64,000 nt of DNA from Anaerofilum sp. An201 (GCF_002160015.1 NZ_NFJT01000016.1:1-64000); one strand, 5' to 3'; shown: positions 1 through 10,602, numbered from the stretch's first letter. Notes: a model not told the origin generated them from the letters alone. A program made the numbers and translations.

Positions 1-60
1 TGGACTCGTGCCATAAGTACCATCCTCCATAATCTATTTGGGGTAACTGGGCAGGTTAAT

Positions 61-188
61 GACCACCTTTTTCCGAATAGATTTTATGAGACGAGTATAA
101 CACAAAAAAGGTGGCTTTCAATAGAAAACCACCTTTTTTCGCACAGTGAATATTCTCCGACCACCCTTTTTCGAACAGAAAACCACCC
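61..188. repeat. CCACCTTTTTCGAA-type direct and inverted repeats
   Basis: Copies of GACCACC(T/C)TTTTTCGAA-like sequence lie at 61-80, 128-146 and 159-178, with a shorter ACCACCC copy at 181-188. One inverted copy, AAAAAAGGTGG at 104-114, can pair with CCACCTTTTTT at 129-139. The clustering is visible; a role as protein-binding iterons or a stack of terminators is only a guess. Confidence 0.6.
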
Positions 189-217
189 ATTTCTGCAAAT
201 ACCCGAATAAAAGAAAG

Positions 218-256
218 CACCCCGCCCAATGCCGTTGTTCTTGGGCGGGGTGTTTT
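218..256 (+). terminator. Intrinsic terminator
   Basis: CACCCCGCCCAA (218-229) pairs perfectly with TTGGGCGGGGTG (241-252) and is followed by TTTT. It would end transcription entering from the left of the window. Confidence 0.75.
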
Positions 257-551
257 GCGTATAGCTCAAAGCATACGAAAGCATTTGGGAATTTGAATTG
301 TTTTGTGTCGCCACACTCATTCGGTTGATAGGACGGAGTAAAAATGGTATAATTAGCGTTACGCAAATTATCGAACGGCGCATTTTACCCGTTCTGCCTT
401 CCGTTTAATTTTCCGGGGTCAAAACGGCTTGCAATGTACTTGTTATCAAGTTTCTTCCCGTTCGTATATTCGTTCGATAGAAGGAACGGACGAACGAAAC
501 GGCTTCTTGGGCATAAAGATAACCGAGAAAAAAATTCTTTTGTACACAAAT

Positions 552-580
552 TTGCAATCCGTGCTATTTTGTGGTATAAT
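552..580 (+). promoter_or_regulatory. Class A promoter of the lipoprotein gene
   Basis: TTGCAA (552-557), a 17-base spacer and TATAAT (575-580), preceded by TGTGG and followed by TAGGG. The same TGTGGTATAATTA core occurs at 11105, 33319 and 40818. Confidence 0.8.
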
Positions 581-642
581 TAGGGTATAGAGAACAAAAG
601 CTGCTCTCAAAACTTTTGGATAAATATAAGGAGGACATTTTT

Positions 643-1728
643 ATGAAACTGAAGAAGTTCGCAGCATCCGTTGTGGCTGCTGCGATGGCCGTAAGCCTGA
701 CCGCTTGCGGCGTCAATGTGACCGGCGTTGACCTGCCGGAGAATATCGAGCTGGCGGTTGGTGAGACTGCAAAGCTGGATGTGAGCTTCCTCGGGGACGA
801 GGGTGCTGCACAGGATAAGCTGGATGAAGCTGGCGCCAAGCTGGAGCTGGTCTGGGCATCCAGCGATGAGGAAGTCGTTACCGTTACCGACGGTGAGCTG
901 AAAGCGGTGGCTGCTGGTGAGGCAGAGGTTACTGTAAGCGCAAACGACGGCACTCTTACCGACGTGTGCAAGGTCGTTGTTACCATCCCCGTTGAGGGCA
1001 TTGAGGTTCCTGAAACCCTGGAGCTGGTTCTGGGCGAAAAGGACTCCGCCGAGATTGGCGCAAAGCTCCTGCCTGAAGGTGCGACGGGCGCAACTCTGAC
1101 CTATGTTTCCAGCGATGAAAAAATCGCTACGGTCGATGAGAACGGCAAAGTAACTGCCGTGGGCGTTGGCGAGTGTGTCATCACTACCATCGGCACCCTG
1201 GAGAAGTCCGGTGATACCATCAAAGAGGATACTTCCACTGCTGTTTCTGAGCCTGTGAGCGAGAACAGTGAGAGTAAGAGCGCTTCTACTTCTTCTCAGG
1301 CTTCCAGCACTCCCAAGTCTACTGCGCGGCCTACCGACAATTCTCAGACTGTAACTGGTGATACCAAAGTTACCGTAACTCAGCCTGAACAGTCTGCTGG
1401 CAACAGTGGCAACAGCAACTCTGGCAATACCAATTCCGACAAGAACAACGGCTCTACCGCTACTGGCGGTAGCAACGTAAGCGGTGGCAATGGCGGCAAT
1501 GTAACCCCGCCTTCCAACAACGGTGGCTCGACCGGCGGCAATACTACCCCGCCTGCGCCCACTCAGCCCGACCCCACCCCGGCGCCGGCTCCCGACCCCA
1601 CTCCCGCACCTCAGCCTCCTCAGCCTGAAACTCCTCCGGAGGGCGGTGCCGCAGGTGGCGGAAACGTAACCATTCCCGGCGGTGGTTCTGATGAGAACAA
1701 TGGCGGGGATGCTGAAATCGTGGAATAA
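643..1728 (+). CDS. Secreted lipoprotein with bacterial Ig-like domains
   Basis: A 361-residue protein. The start at 643 follows AAGGAGGA at a normal distance; an upstream in-frame ATG at 616 lacks a ribosome site. Residues 1-23 form a signal peptide ending in an LTAC lipobox, so Cys would be lipidated and the protein held on the outer face of the membrane. Two BIG2-like Ig repeats follow (about 25-110 and 115-190), with the typical VSSDEKIATV and GKVTAVGVGE strings. The C-terminal 170 residues are a Ser/Thr/Asn/Gly then Pro-rich low-complexity stalk. It is monocistronic, with a class A promoter upstream and a strong terminator downstream. A surface or adhesion role is inferred; there is no catalytic motif. 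Confidence 0.85.
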   Translation: MKLKKFAASVVAAAMAVSLTACGVNVTGVDLPENIELAVGETAKLDVSFLGDEGAAQDKLDEAGAKLELVWASSDEEVVTVTDGELKAVAAGEAEVTVSANDGTLTDVCKVVVTIPVEGIEVPETLELVLGEKDSAEIGAKLLPEGATGATLTYVSSDEKIATVDENGKVTAVGVGECVITTIGTLEKSGDTIKEDTSTAVSEPVSENSESKSASTSSQASSTPKSTARPTDNSQTVTGDTKVTVTQPEQSAGNSGNSNSGNTNSDKNNGSTATGGSNVSGGNGGNVTPPSNNGGSTGGNTTPPAPTQPDPTPAPAPDPTPAPQPPQPETPPEGGAAGGGNVTIPGGGSDENNGGDAEIVE

Positions 1729-1743
1729 AACCAGTTATCTGAA

Positions 1744-1785
1744 GTGGATGTGCCTTTCATTAGGAATAGGCACATCCACTTTTTT
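1744..1785 (+). terminator. Terminator after the lipoprotein gene
   Basis: GTGGATGTGCC pairs with GGCACATCCAC across a 14-base loop, then TTTTTT. Confidence 0.85.
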
Positions 1786-1810
1786 GTGTCAGTTTTTCTG
1801 ACCTGATGAC

Positions 1811-1838
1811 TTGTTTTTCCCCGAAAAGTCCGTAAAAT
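1811..1838 (+). promoter_or_regulatory. Class B promoter (CCCCGAAAAG) of the giant surface gene
   Basis: CCCCGAAAAG (1819-1828) lies 14 bases before a -10-like TAAAAT (1833-1838); a weak -35 TTGTTT is at 1811. The leader has no long hairpin and shares GCAAATAATG with the leader at 36711. Confidence 0.65.
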
Positions 1839-1884
1839 ATGGGCAAATAATGCGTTTAATAACGTAAAAGAAGGGGAGAGTGTT

Positions 1885-4800
1885 ATGCCTCGAAATAAAC
1901 AAAGTCTGGCAAAGCGTGCGGCAACGCTTGTCCTGGCACTCTGTATGGTGTTCACCACCGCAGCGCAGAGCTTGGGCGCCGTCGCATACGCGGACAGCAC
2001 GAGTACGGCCATCAGCAGCTCCATGTCTGTTGACCCGGGCGCACCGGAATCCGCGCCAGAATCCGAATCTACGTCTGTGGATACGGAAACAGATGATTCG
2101 GCAAGCGTACCGCCTGCTGAATCCAATGCGGACAGCTCCAGTGAAACGGACGCAAGTTCTCTGCCGCCTGAATCGGAAAGCAACTCGGATTCTGACAGCA
2201 GTTCGTCCTCTCAGGATGCTGATTCTTCGGCCAGTTCGTCTGAGCCGGTCGATTCCAGCAGTCAGCCTGAAAACGGCGATGAGTCTGCTGCAAATAGTGA
2301 GCCGGAGTCTGGCAGCAGTTCTTCCAGTGATGTAACTTCGGAAGATGAATCTGATGCAATGGTCGATGAGGACGCTGATGCCGAAGAGTTCGTCGGCCTG
2401 GTTGTTCTTGACCCCGAAAACGGCGATGTTGTCGAAGCTGAACTTGGCGATGAAGTCACCTTCAACTTTGGCCTGAATCGTGACGATGTAGAGGTAAGCT
2501 ACCAGTGGCAAAAGTTCATTGAGCCGAAGCCTGTAACCGAAACCGCTATCGAACCTCTGTATGAGTACACTGAAGGCGTTGATACCGGTTACAACTATCC
2601 CATTGAGGGAACGACTGAAGCTGAAACTCTGGCGGCCAATCCGAATGCTACTTGGGCTGGCATCGAAACCTATTTTGCTGTGGTCGATGCTTTGGATGCG
2701 ATTGGCGCGGATAGCAGCAATGTTTCTCTTGAGTGGAACACTCGGAACTTCGCTTTGGATGGCTACACCATCACTGCCGCCGATGTCAATGGCACCATCG
2801 AGCTGTATGCTGAAAAAGATGGCGAGCGTTATGTTGGCACTCTGAACGAGGAAGGCAAATGGGCTTTTGGGGACGCTATTGCTGCCCCTGAGCAGCTGGA
2901 TGCTGTTCCTGAAGGCGAGTGGCTCGACATCGAAGGTGCAAACGACCCCAGCTATACTTTCACTGTGGCTGAGGATGATTACCGTACCACCTATCGTCTG
3001 AAAGTCATTATTACCGATGAGGAATATCTTGTTCAGTGCCAGGAAATCTTGGCGGAGCAAGGCGTTGAATTGACAGAAGAACAGAAAGCTGCCGAGCAGG
3101 CAATTTACTCTGTTGCCATGAGCGTTCATTCTGGCACCTGGGAGGCTGACCAGGTGGATGGAGCAGCGATGGCGAAACTCAACCTGAACGCCGTTGCTGA
3201 TACGCTGGCAAGTGTCGGCGCTCCCAAGCTGTCTTCGGATGCTCAGTGGATTGAGGGCCTGAATAGCAACTATGAGTATATTACCAAAGACACCTATGAC
3301 CGAGTCAGCCAATGGTTGAGTGAAGGGAAAATCACTCAGAAACAGGCTGACCGATACTGGTCTCGTCTTTTGACCGGATGGAAACAGGCAACCTATGCCA
3401 ATGTTTTGGATGAAAACGGGTTCCCTGTTGGCGGCGAAGATAATACCCGTCTGTACAACGGTTACAATTTGACCGATGGCAAACTCGAAATCGCTTCTGA
3501 GTGGTATGGCAAGACGGTCTATTTTAGAGCGCATGGCACATCCAGCACTGGCACAGCCATTGATATTCCTGCTTACACCAGCGTAGCCGTGGACGGTGAC
3601 GGAAACTATGTCGAAGCTGCGGCCGGCACGAAATACAAAACCGCCATTACCTTCCTGAATGCCTATGTAAAAGATGCCAAACCCATGTACGAGGCGTTTT
3701 TGAATTTTATTTCTGACGACGGTTGGTTTTTGAGTCTTGATGGGGACGGAAACTTTACTGCGGAAACCAACGGTATGCATGTTGAGACTTATGTGGTTGA
3801 CGCAGAAAGTTTCAATGCCGACCCTCAACGCTACATGGTCGATGCCGAAGGTAATTACCGTATGGATAGCGTAGGCTGGGGCGTATGTGTAGCCGCCGAG
3901 CCGGACATTTCTGGTAAAGCCTATTGGGTTCTCAAAGACTACATCGCCAATGGCTATGGTTTTCTGACCGGCCATGATACCATGTATGCCTATGCGGGCG
4001 CTTATTACGACGCATTTGGTACTGATTTGGATGAGAGTACCATTGACCCGAATGACGGGACAACCTGGTACTATGACATCAACTCCTGGATGCCCGGTAC
4101 AACTGCTACTGACCCGAACGGAAACAAGAGCGCCACTCGTGGCGGTCACTTCTATGTGAATGAGCTGATGGGTTCCAATGCCGGCAATGTGGATTCCGGT
4201 ACGACTGTCCCTTCGGACGCTCCCAGCCTGATTCTTTCTGCTGGTGGTTCTCACGGCAAATACGGCAAGGACATCCAGTTTGGTACTAAGGAACTGCACA
4301 TTGTTCAGAATGGTTACACGGCTGAGCAGGCTCAGCAGGACCCGAAGTATCGTACTCCTACCAACTATCCCTACGCCTTTAATGAGGGCTTGATTTTTGA
4401 TTCTTCTCACACTCATACCAACTCTCAGGTAGCTTTTGGTCCCATCTGGGTAAACTACCATGGTGATAACCTGGGCTATGAAATGTATGGTTATGAGAAA
4501 GACCCTCGAACCTGGTCCGTTGACGGAATGACCGGCACCAACAACTTCTATTTGTCTGGTAACGGAAACTTCCTCATGAATCAGATTGGTCACTTGCCCA
4601 CCAATGCCGCTACAACTTATGAGGCAGCTCTGTTCGGTAACACCGTCGCCTATGTTTCTCAGCGTAAGCAGTGCGAAATCTGCGCTGCGAACCAAAATGA
4701 CCAGCAGACTGTGCATTATGTAAAGCGTATCAACTCCGCCAACGCGGATGAAGTGCTGAGCGCTTTGCAGGCCGGCGGTACGTACTGGTATCCGATTGAT

Positions 4801-7800
4801 GGATGCTACATGCTGACCGACGACATCACTCTGCCGGAAGATTGGACTCCCATCAAAGGATTCAAGGGCCACTGGAACAGCGATGTTTATAAGGTCAACC
4901 TGAATTCCAAGGGCACTCCGCTGCTGGCAAACGACAAAGCTGAAGGCCACGACGGCTGGAACCTGGGCACTGACCAGACCAAGGGCGTCGAGTACGTCTT
5001 CAATAACAGTAACGATATGGTCCGCACCACCGGTGTTGCCCGTGTTCTGGGCGATTTGAACGATTTGTTCGGCACGAACGACAAGAACTATGCCGGATAC
5101 ACCGTAAAAATCCTTGGCTCCGACAACCCCCGGTACATGAGCGCGAACGAGAAGTACACCTGTACTGTCAACACCGACTCCAAGTACGTTATTTCCAACC
5201 TGCCCTGTATTTACGATAGCGCCACCAAGAGCGGTATCCTGAATGTCCGTGTTTATGACGCAAGTGGCAGGGAAGTCACCGAGTACGGCAGCATCAAGGT
5301 GAACGTTGCAAAAGAGTTCTGGGACAACGACGAAACCATTCCTCTGTATCTCGGCTCTTTCGCTGCTGAGCCCCTCAACAACGACGCCACTTATGAGGCT
5401 GCACAGGCTCAGTTCTACGCCAACGCATCTTCTTCTGAGGATTTCGACCTGGCCCGCTGGGAATACAAAAAGCCCGGCGAAACCACTTGGAACACTCTGA
5501 ATGCCAGTGACGATATCGTCATCGACACCCAGAAGCTGGTTCCTGGGCAGCCTGGTTCTGAAAGCGACCTGTATCACATCTCTTCCACTCTGCATCTGAA
5601 CAACACCGACCCGGCATGGAACGATTATCAGTATCGTGCGGTATTTACCAGTGATATGCACGGTGAGTGGAACACCTACGAATATTACTGGCAAGGCAGC
5701 AAGGCTTCTAATGAGCCGTTCGATGGCGCACAGCTCAAGACTGTCTGGACCCCCAACAACGAAGGTAAACTGAGTGTCAGCCTCTGGCCTGCGTATGCAG
5801 AACAGGATGCCAACAAAACCGTCAATGAGGGCGGCGTGACTCAGTTCCGTGCTTTCGGTTACGCTTTGGCGGACGGAACAAAGATTTCTGCTGAGTGGGA
5901 ATATGCTCTGCCGTCTACGGAAAATGTTGGCGGCGAAGCAATCTACAATTTCCAGCCGGTTGCCGGCACAAACGAGTTCGGTGGCATTGAAGAAGTGACC
6001 ACCAAGACCGTTTCGGCAACCAGTGAGCTGAAAAATGCAATCGAGTTCGGCATTCATGCACTCGCTTCCGACAATGACCTTGACCTTCTGTGGGAGAACG
6101 CAGGATTTGAGGCTGTTGAAAGCACTCTGACCATCAACAAGCCTGACGTAGCTCAGGATGGCTACCGCTTCCGCGTACACTTTACCGCTACCTCTGAGTT
6201 CGGCACACAGTACGATTGGTACAGCGATATTGCCAACGAGTGGAACGGCTCTTGGAATACCCAGGATGGAGCATTCGGCAACTTCTCTCGTTCGAAGAAA
6301 TCCGAGTGGAGCAGCCAGATGAATGTCATTCCTCCTGACCTTGACCTCATTACTGCCAAGTCCGCAGATTTCGCGCAAGGCGCTGTCAATCAGGACCTGA
6401 TGACTCCCGACGAGTACGGTCAGACTCTTCTGCTGAAGAACATCAACTCTGTTACAACTGAGGGCACGGCAGCTTACCGTGCGACCATCTATTACCGTCC
6501 TGACACCGCAGTGCCCACGCCGACATGGCAGTACATGACCTACGGCGACCGCACTCCGAAAACGTGGAATCAGGACGTGGCCCGCAGCTTGGGCTACTCT
6601 TCCATCCGTGTCTGGTTCGAAAACAGCGACCCGGTTCCGACCACCTATAATGGTGAGTCCGGCTGGATGGTGATTACCAGCACCATGTACATTGCAGATG
6701 CTCCGATTGCCATGTACAATCCTGAAAGCTGGCTTAAATATTTCTTCCGCTGTGTAGGTACAACTACCGTTGAGACTGTACGGCGGACCAAGGAATTTGC
6801 CGCTACGGATAAATGGGGCGGTCTGTCTATGGACTATGCTATCGCCCTTCAGCATAATGGTGTGCTTGGTTATGGCGGCGTGAACAAAATCAACAATCAG
6901 ACTGTTAATGACGCTGCGGGCATCCAGTCCGCAACTCAGGGCAAGGGATACTCTGATTGGTATTTCCCCAACATCAAAGCAAAAGTTCCCGCAGGGCATC
7001 ACATCAATACTGTTATTATCTCTTTGGATAAAACTGGACGTGATTCCCGCGATACCATCACCATCAATCAGGATGCCATTAACTACAATGGTATTTATGT
7101 CCCGCAAAAATCTTCCGACTTCGTTGTGCTGACATCTGCAACGATGAACAGCGTTGAGCTGAGTACATGGAACAATGTGTTGGCGAACTATGTTGGATTC
7201 CGCACATACGATAAGGCGGATTACAGCGCAGAGTCCGTTGCTAACGGTACTACTGGTGGTCTGCCTATCAAATGGATTGTTGATGAAGCTCGTCTTGATG
7301 GTTCCACATTTGACCCCTCGACCGGCCATATGTACAAAGTCATTGACTTTGGCGGTCCCGTTGATTGGAATACCGCTAAGGCAAAGGCGCAGGAATACAA
7401 CAGTGAGTACATGATGTCCGGCCAGCTGGCGAAAGTAGAGACCAGCGCAGAAAATACTGTTATCCACAACCTTGTCGGCAACCGTAACGCATGGTTGGGC
7501 GGCCAGAATGTTGGCGGTACATGGAAATGGACCGACGGCTCTAACATCAGTTGGATTCCTTGGATTGGCGGTGCTCAGACAGGGAACTCCTATATGTATA
7601 TTACCGGCAACGGTGGCTGGAATTCCGGCCCGGTCAACACAAGCTACTGGGAGAACCGTAACTGGAAATCTGGTTGGTCTTCTCAGCCTGATGGCCGTAT
7701 CCAGAAGTCTGGCCTGAAAACCAGCACTATCATGTTTGATATCCCTGGAGCCGGTAACACGAATGTTACCAAAATTACCGGAGCAACCGTCAACTTTGAG

Positions 7801-10602
7801 TACAATGTGTACGACGGTAATGCGATGTCTTCTGGTGACGTATTCTTTGGCGCTAACCAGACAGAAGGCGGCATGAATGGCGACGGCGTAACCTGGATTG
7901 GCTATGGTACTGGTAAGGTAACGTCTGCTGGCTGGCATAGCGCATCCATTCGTTATTATCCCAGCAGCGATGCAACCGGCATTTATGGCTGGATTTGGAA
8001 CAATGCAGGTTATAAGTGGGCAAGCGCTAATGTTAGAATTAACGTGTCTGTTGATTATCAGACTTTGGTGCAGACCACCAATAACCCTGTGACCTGCGCG
8101 GTCGTTGAATATGTACCGCAGTCTCTGGGCATTGCTGTTACCGACCACTCTGCCACGGACAACACTGTCATTGGCACTAATGCTACTGTCACTCCGCCGC
8201 AGGGTGAGAAGGTTGTTTCCGCCATCATTAAGGGCAACACCAAAGTGTATGACGGTAAACCGATTGCCCCCGAATCTTTTGAGGTAAGCGGTTCTGATGG
8301 TGCATCTCGCGATTTGTTCAACATCACCTACACCACCAGCGGCGAGTTCGCCGATTATTCCGACCACACAGTAAACGGTGGTAATTACACCGACACTGGT
8401 GCCAAAAACGCAGCCGTATATCATGCAACGGTTACGCTGACCGATGCGGCTAAGCAGGCGGGCTGGAGCCTCGATGAGCGGTACAGCCAGCTCGAATGTG
8501 ACCTCATCATCACTCAGCGTCCTGTCAATGTGTACAGCCACAACAACGATAAGACCTATGATGGAACCGGCGCAGGCATTATCCGGAACATTCAGAAAGA
8601 AGCTCTTGCTGAAAACAGCGGTGTGATTTCTGGAGATACGGTCAACCTGAATACCACTTCTGTTACCGGCTCTTATGTCAAGGATGGCGCCGTCACCATT
8701 CACAACAGCAAAACCAACAATGGCGGCAATGAGTATGAGATGCATCGGAATGACCAGCTTAGCAAGCTGTATATCGTCCACGACGATGTCTCCGACCCGC
8801 ATCACAACTACGTCCTCGGAACAGAGACCTATTCCGGCGACATCAACCAGCGTCCGGTGGATGTACACAGTATCTACCTGGAGGACCCCGATTTCCCGCG
8901 CAACGTGAAAACGTATGATGGAACCACCAAGGCGACTATCCGTGACATCCTTATCGACAATGTTGTTGATGGCGATGAAATCGGTTTGAAGGAGCCTGTG
9001 ATGACTGGTACTTACACCACCCATGAGGCAGGGGAGACTCTGACCGAGGATGGCAAAGTACAGCCGGACCGGGATAAGAAGCTGGTTGAGAACGCTATTA
9101 CTGCTGATAAGGGTGCCGAACTGACCGGCAACGACTTCAACGACTACTACATCAACAGCGAACGCTACACTGGCGCTATCCGCCGTGCGGGCCTTGAACT
9201 GGTGGTGAAGAACAAGTCCGAGATGTATGGCTCTGAAAAAGTGCTCGGCCAGCCGACCTTCGATGCCGATTACGGCGCGACGACCACCAGTGAGAGCTGG
9301 CTGAATATCGTTGGTCTGCTTGGCAACGACACCATCCACCTGGATAAGAGCTTCTTTGACCTGAACGCGCATGATAGTGCTGATAAGGTCATTGTGTTCT
9401 CCAAAACAACCCCTGTTGGCACGTACCCGGTGGAAGCACGGGGTCTGAATGAAACCAACAACCCTGTTCTGAAAAACTACATTGTTGCTCAGACTGGTGG
9501 CGCTGTGGATATCTACGAGCGCGAAATCGTAGTTACGCCCAACGACATCGACGTCTACGAGCTCGACCCGACCACCCCGATGCCTTCGGTATCCTTCGAG
9601 ATGCTGAATGACGACGAGGAAACCTACACCAAGGTTGGTTCCGATGACGCCCAGAACTATTCCGATATGCCCCTGATTGAGAGCGATACAGTGGCAAACA
9701 CTATCTTCCTGAACGATGGCACGGAGACCCTCATCGCCCTTGCCAAGGGCGGCGAAGCGGTCGTGAACGATGCCGGTGGGGACAGTGAGCTCGAGTATCG
9801 TACTCTGTTCAGCAACGGCAGCAACATCGACTACGCAACTCGGTGGTATCCCGGTGCTGCCCCCATCTATGTCGGCCTCAATGGCGGTGAGACTCTTGAG
9901 ACTTACCCCTGCGAGTGGTGCGAAAAGTACCACGGCACGAAGGAAGGCACCGACCACTGGCACATTGACGGCTACGCTCTCCGCGTAAACCAGAACCCTG
10001 AACAGGGTAAGGTCATGGAAGTGAAGACCGTCAAGAACCTGCTGGACGAGGATGTTCAGAACTACAAGCTCGTGTTCCAAGACGCTCAGCTTCGTGTTCA
10101 TCCGAAAATCCGCTTCCAGTTGGAAGCCACCGTTCCCATGTACGTCTGCATGTACGGCTACGCCGGTGACGGCGAAGTCGTCGAGCCCACCACCTACGGC
10201 ATTACCAACTATTCCAACGGCGCTCTCGAGGTCAAGGACATCGACGTGTCGGCAGATGGCTGGAACATTGTGGATAAGGCTCGCAACGACCTGCTTCGTG
10301 GAGAAATCTCGATGCAGCTGAATGGCACCCAGCTCGTTATGGGTAACAACACTCCGGCGGGCCGCGAGAACTGGATTATTGCTCCTGACGAGAGTGAGGA
10401 CAAGTCCGGTGTCGAGCGCATCCTGCCTCTGGAATGCTTCATTGCCGGTGGCAACGTCAACGAGCGCTCCGAAGTATACCTGACCCGTGTGACCTACACG
10501 GTTGGCGAATACGGAATCACTCTTCCCTATGTAGAAGGCGTTGAGTATCCTGAGTTCGTCAATGGAGAACCCGTTTTCGTCTCCGGCGCACCCAAGGCTT
10601 AA
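1885..10602 (+). CDS. Giant secreted surface protein with lectin-like and YDG/MBG repeats
   Basis: A 2,905-residue protein with AAGGGGAG before its ATG. Residues 1-36 are a signal peptide ending around AVAYA. A Ser/Glu/Asp-rich linker spans about 45-170. The middle is long and unassigned, with a CEICAANQ motif near residue 930. A C-type-lectin-like domain lies near 1816-1925 (WLGGQN, WKWTDGS, SYWENRNW). YDG/MBG-type modules follow near 2120, 2222 and 2342 (KTYDGT) and 2437-2560. A CEWCEKYHG motif is near 2675. The terminal domain starts near 2743 with ATVPMYVCMYGY, also present in the 520-residue protein at 20956. I see no sorting signal or membrane anchor at the C terminus, so attachment may be indirect. 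Adhesion or carbohydrate binding is inferred from the modules. Confidence 0.85.
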   Translation: MPRNKQSLAKRAATLVLALCMVFTTAAQSLGAVAYADSTSTAISSSMSVDPGAPESAPESESTSVDTETDDSASVPPAESNADSSSETDASSLPPESESNSDSDSSSSSQDADSSASSSEPVDSSSQPENGDESAANSEPESGSSSSSDVTSEDESDAMVDEDADAEEFVGLVVLDPENGDVVEAELGDEVTFNFGLNRDDVEVSYQWQKFIEPKPVTETAIEPLYEYTEGVDTGYNYPIEGTTEAETLAANPNATWAGIETYFAVVDALDAIGADSSNVSLEWNTRNFALDGYTITAADVNGTIELYAEKDGERYVGTLNEEGKWAFGDAIAAPEQLDAVPEGEWLDIEGANDPSYTFTVAEDDYRTTYRLKVIITDEEYLVQCQEILAEQGVELTEEQKAAEQAIYSVAMSVHSGTWEADQVDGAAMAKLNLNAVADTLASVGAPKLSSDAQWIEGLNSNYEYITKDTYDRVSQWLSEGKITQKQADRYWSRLLTGWKQATYANVLDENGFPVGGEDNTRLYNGYNLTDGKLEIASEWYGKTVYFRAHGTSSTGTAIDIPAYTSVAVDGDGNYVEAAAGTKYKTAITFLNAYVKDAKPMYEAFLNFISDDGWFLSLDGDGNFTAETNGMHVETYVVDAESFNADPQRYMVDAEGNYRMDSVGWGVCVAAEPDISGKAYWVLKDYIANGYGFLTGHDTMYAYAGAYYDAFGTDLDESTIDPNDGTTWYYDINSWMPGTTATDPNGNKSATRGGHFYVNELMGSNAGNVDSGTTVPSDAPSLILSAGGSHGKYGKDIQFGTKELHIVQNGYTAEQAQQDPKYRTPTNYPYAFNEGLIFDSSHTHTNSQVAFGPIWVNYHGDNLGYEMYGYEKDPRTWSVDGMTGTNNFYLSGNGNFLMNQIGHLPTNAATTYEAALFGNTVAYVSQRKQCEICAANQNDQQTVHYVKRINSANADEVLSALQAGGTYWYPIDGCYMLTDDITLPEDWTPIKGFKGHWNSDVYKVNLNSKGTPLLANDKAEGHDGWNLGTDQTKGVEYVFNNSNDMVRTTGVARVLGDLNDLFGTNDKNYAGYTVKILGSDNPRYMSANEKYTCTVNTDSKYVISNLPCIYDSATKSGILNVRVYDASGREVTEYGSIKVNVAKEFWDNDETIPLYLGSFAAEPLNNDATYEAAQAQFYANASSSEDFDLARWEYKKPGETTWNTLNASDDIVIDTQKLVPGQPGSESDLYHISSTLHLNNTDPAWNDYQYRAVFTSDMHGEWNTYEYYWQGSKASNEPFDGAQLKTVWTPNNEGKLSVSLWPAYAEQDANKTVNEGGVTQFRAFGYALADGTKISAEWEYALPSTENVGGEAIYNFQPVAGTNEFGGIEEVTTKTVSATSELKNAIEFGIHALASDNDLDLLWENAGFEAVESTLTINKPDVAQDGYRFRVHFTATSEFGTQYDWYSDIANEWNGSWNTQDGAFGNFSRSKKSEWSSQMNVIPPDLDLITAKSADFAQGAVNQDLMTPDEYGQTLLLKNINSVTTEGTAAYRATIYYRPDTAVPTPTWQYMTYGDRTPKTWNQDVARSLGYSSIRVWFENSDPVPTTYNGESGWMVITSTMYIADAPIAMYNPESWLKYFFRCVGTTTVETVRRTKEFAATDKWGGLSMDYAIALQHNGVLGYGGVNKINNQTVNDAAGIQSATQGKGYSDWYFPNIKAKVPAGHHINTVIISLDKTGRDSRDTITINQDAINYNGIYVPQKSSDFVVLTSATMNSVELSTWNNVLANYVGFRTYDKADYSAESVANGTTGGLPIKWIVDEARLDGSTFDPSTGHMYKVIDFGGPVDWNTAKAKAQEYNSEYMMSGQLAKVETSAENTVIHNLVGNRNAWLGGQNVGGTWKWTDGSNISWIPWIGGAQTGNSYMYITGNGGWNSGPVNTSYWENRNWKSGWSSQPDGRIQKSGLKTSTIMFDIPGAGNTNVTKITGATVNFEYNVYDGNAMSSGDVFFGANQTEGGMNGDGVTWIGYGTGKVTSAGWHSASIRYYPSSDATGIYGWIWNNAGYKWASANVRINVSVDYQTLVQTTNNPVTCAVVEYVPQSLGIAVTDHSATDNTVIGTNATVTPPQGEKVVSAIIKGNTKVYDGKPIAPESFEVSGSDGASRDLFNITYTTSGEFADYSDHTVNGGNYTDTGAKNAAVYHATVTLTDAAKQAGWSLDERYSQLECDLIITQRPVNVYSHNNDKTYDGTGAGIIRNIQKEALAENSGVISGDTVNLNTTSVTGSYVKDGAVTIHNSKTNNGGNEYEMHRNDQLSKLYIVHDDVSDPHHNYVLGTETYSGDINQRPVDVHSIYLEDPDFPRNVKTYDGTTKATIRDILIDNVVDGDEIGLKEPVMTGTYTTHEAGETLTEDGKVQPDRDKKLVENAITADKGAELTGNDFNDYYINSERYTGAIRRAGLELVVKNKSEMYGSEKVLGQPTFDADYGATTTSESWLNIVGLLGNDTIHLDKSFFDLNAHDSADKVIVFSKTTPVGTYPVEARGLNETNNPVLKNYIVAQTGGAVDIYEREIVVTPNDIDVYELDPTTPMPSVSFEMLNDDEETYTKVGSDDAQNYSDMPLIESDTVANTIFLNDGTETLIALAKGGEAVVNDAGGDSELEYRTLFSNGSNIDYATRWYPGAAPIYVGLNGGETLETYPCEWCEKYHGTKEGTDHWHIDGYALRVNQNPEQGKVMEVKTVKNLLDEDVQNYKLVFQDAQLRVHPKIRFQLEATVPMYVCMYGYAGDGEVVEPTTYGITNYSNGALEVKDIDVSADGWNIVDKARNDLLRGEISMQLNGTQLVMGNNTPAGRENWIIAPDESEDKSGVERILPLECFIAGGNVNERSEVYLTRVTYTVGEYGITLPYVEGVEYPEFVNGEPVFVSGAPKA

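Larger units (their letters stand above)
1..551. other. Repeat-rich non-coding left segment
   Basis: I see no convincing gene here; the short ORFs on both strands lack ribosome sites and are built from the repeats. The stretch holds a cluster of CCACC-T-run repeats (61-188), a strong terminator (218-256), and a 370-500 patch rich in GAACG/CGTTC words, including an inverted repeat TTCGTTCG...CGAACGAA near 470-500. Such clusters can be replication or partition sites, but nothing here proves it. Confidence 0.6.

Noticed and set aside
84-383. Small ORFs on both strands in the left repeat region
   Set aside because: They follow the CCACC-T-run repeats and the terminator, have no ribosome site and have unlikely composition.
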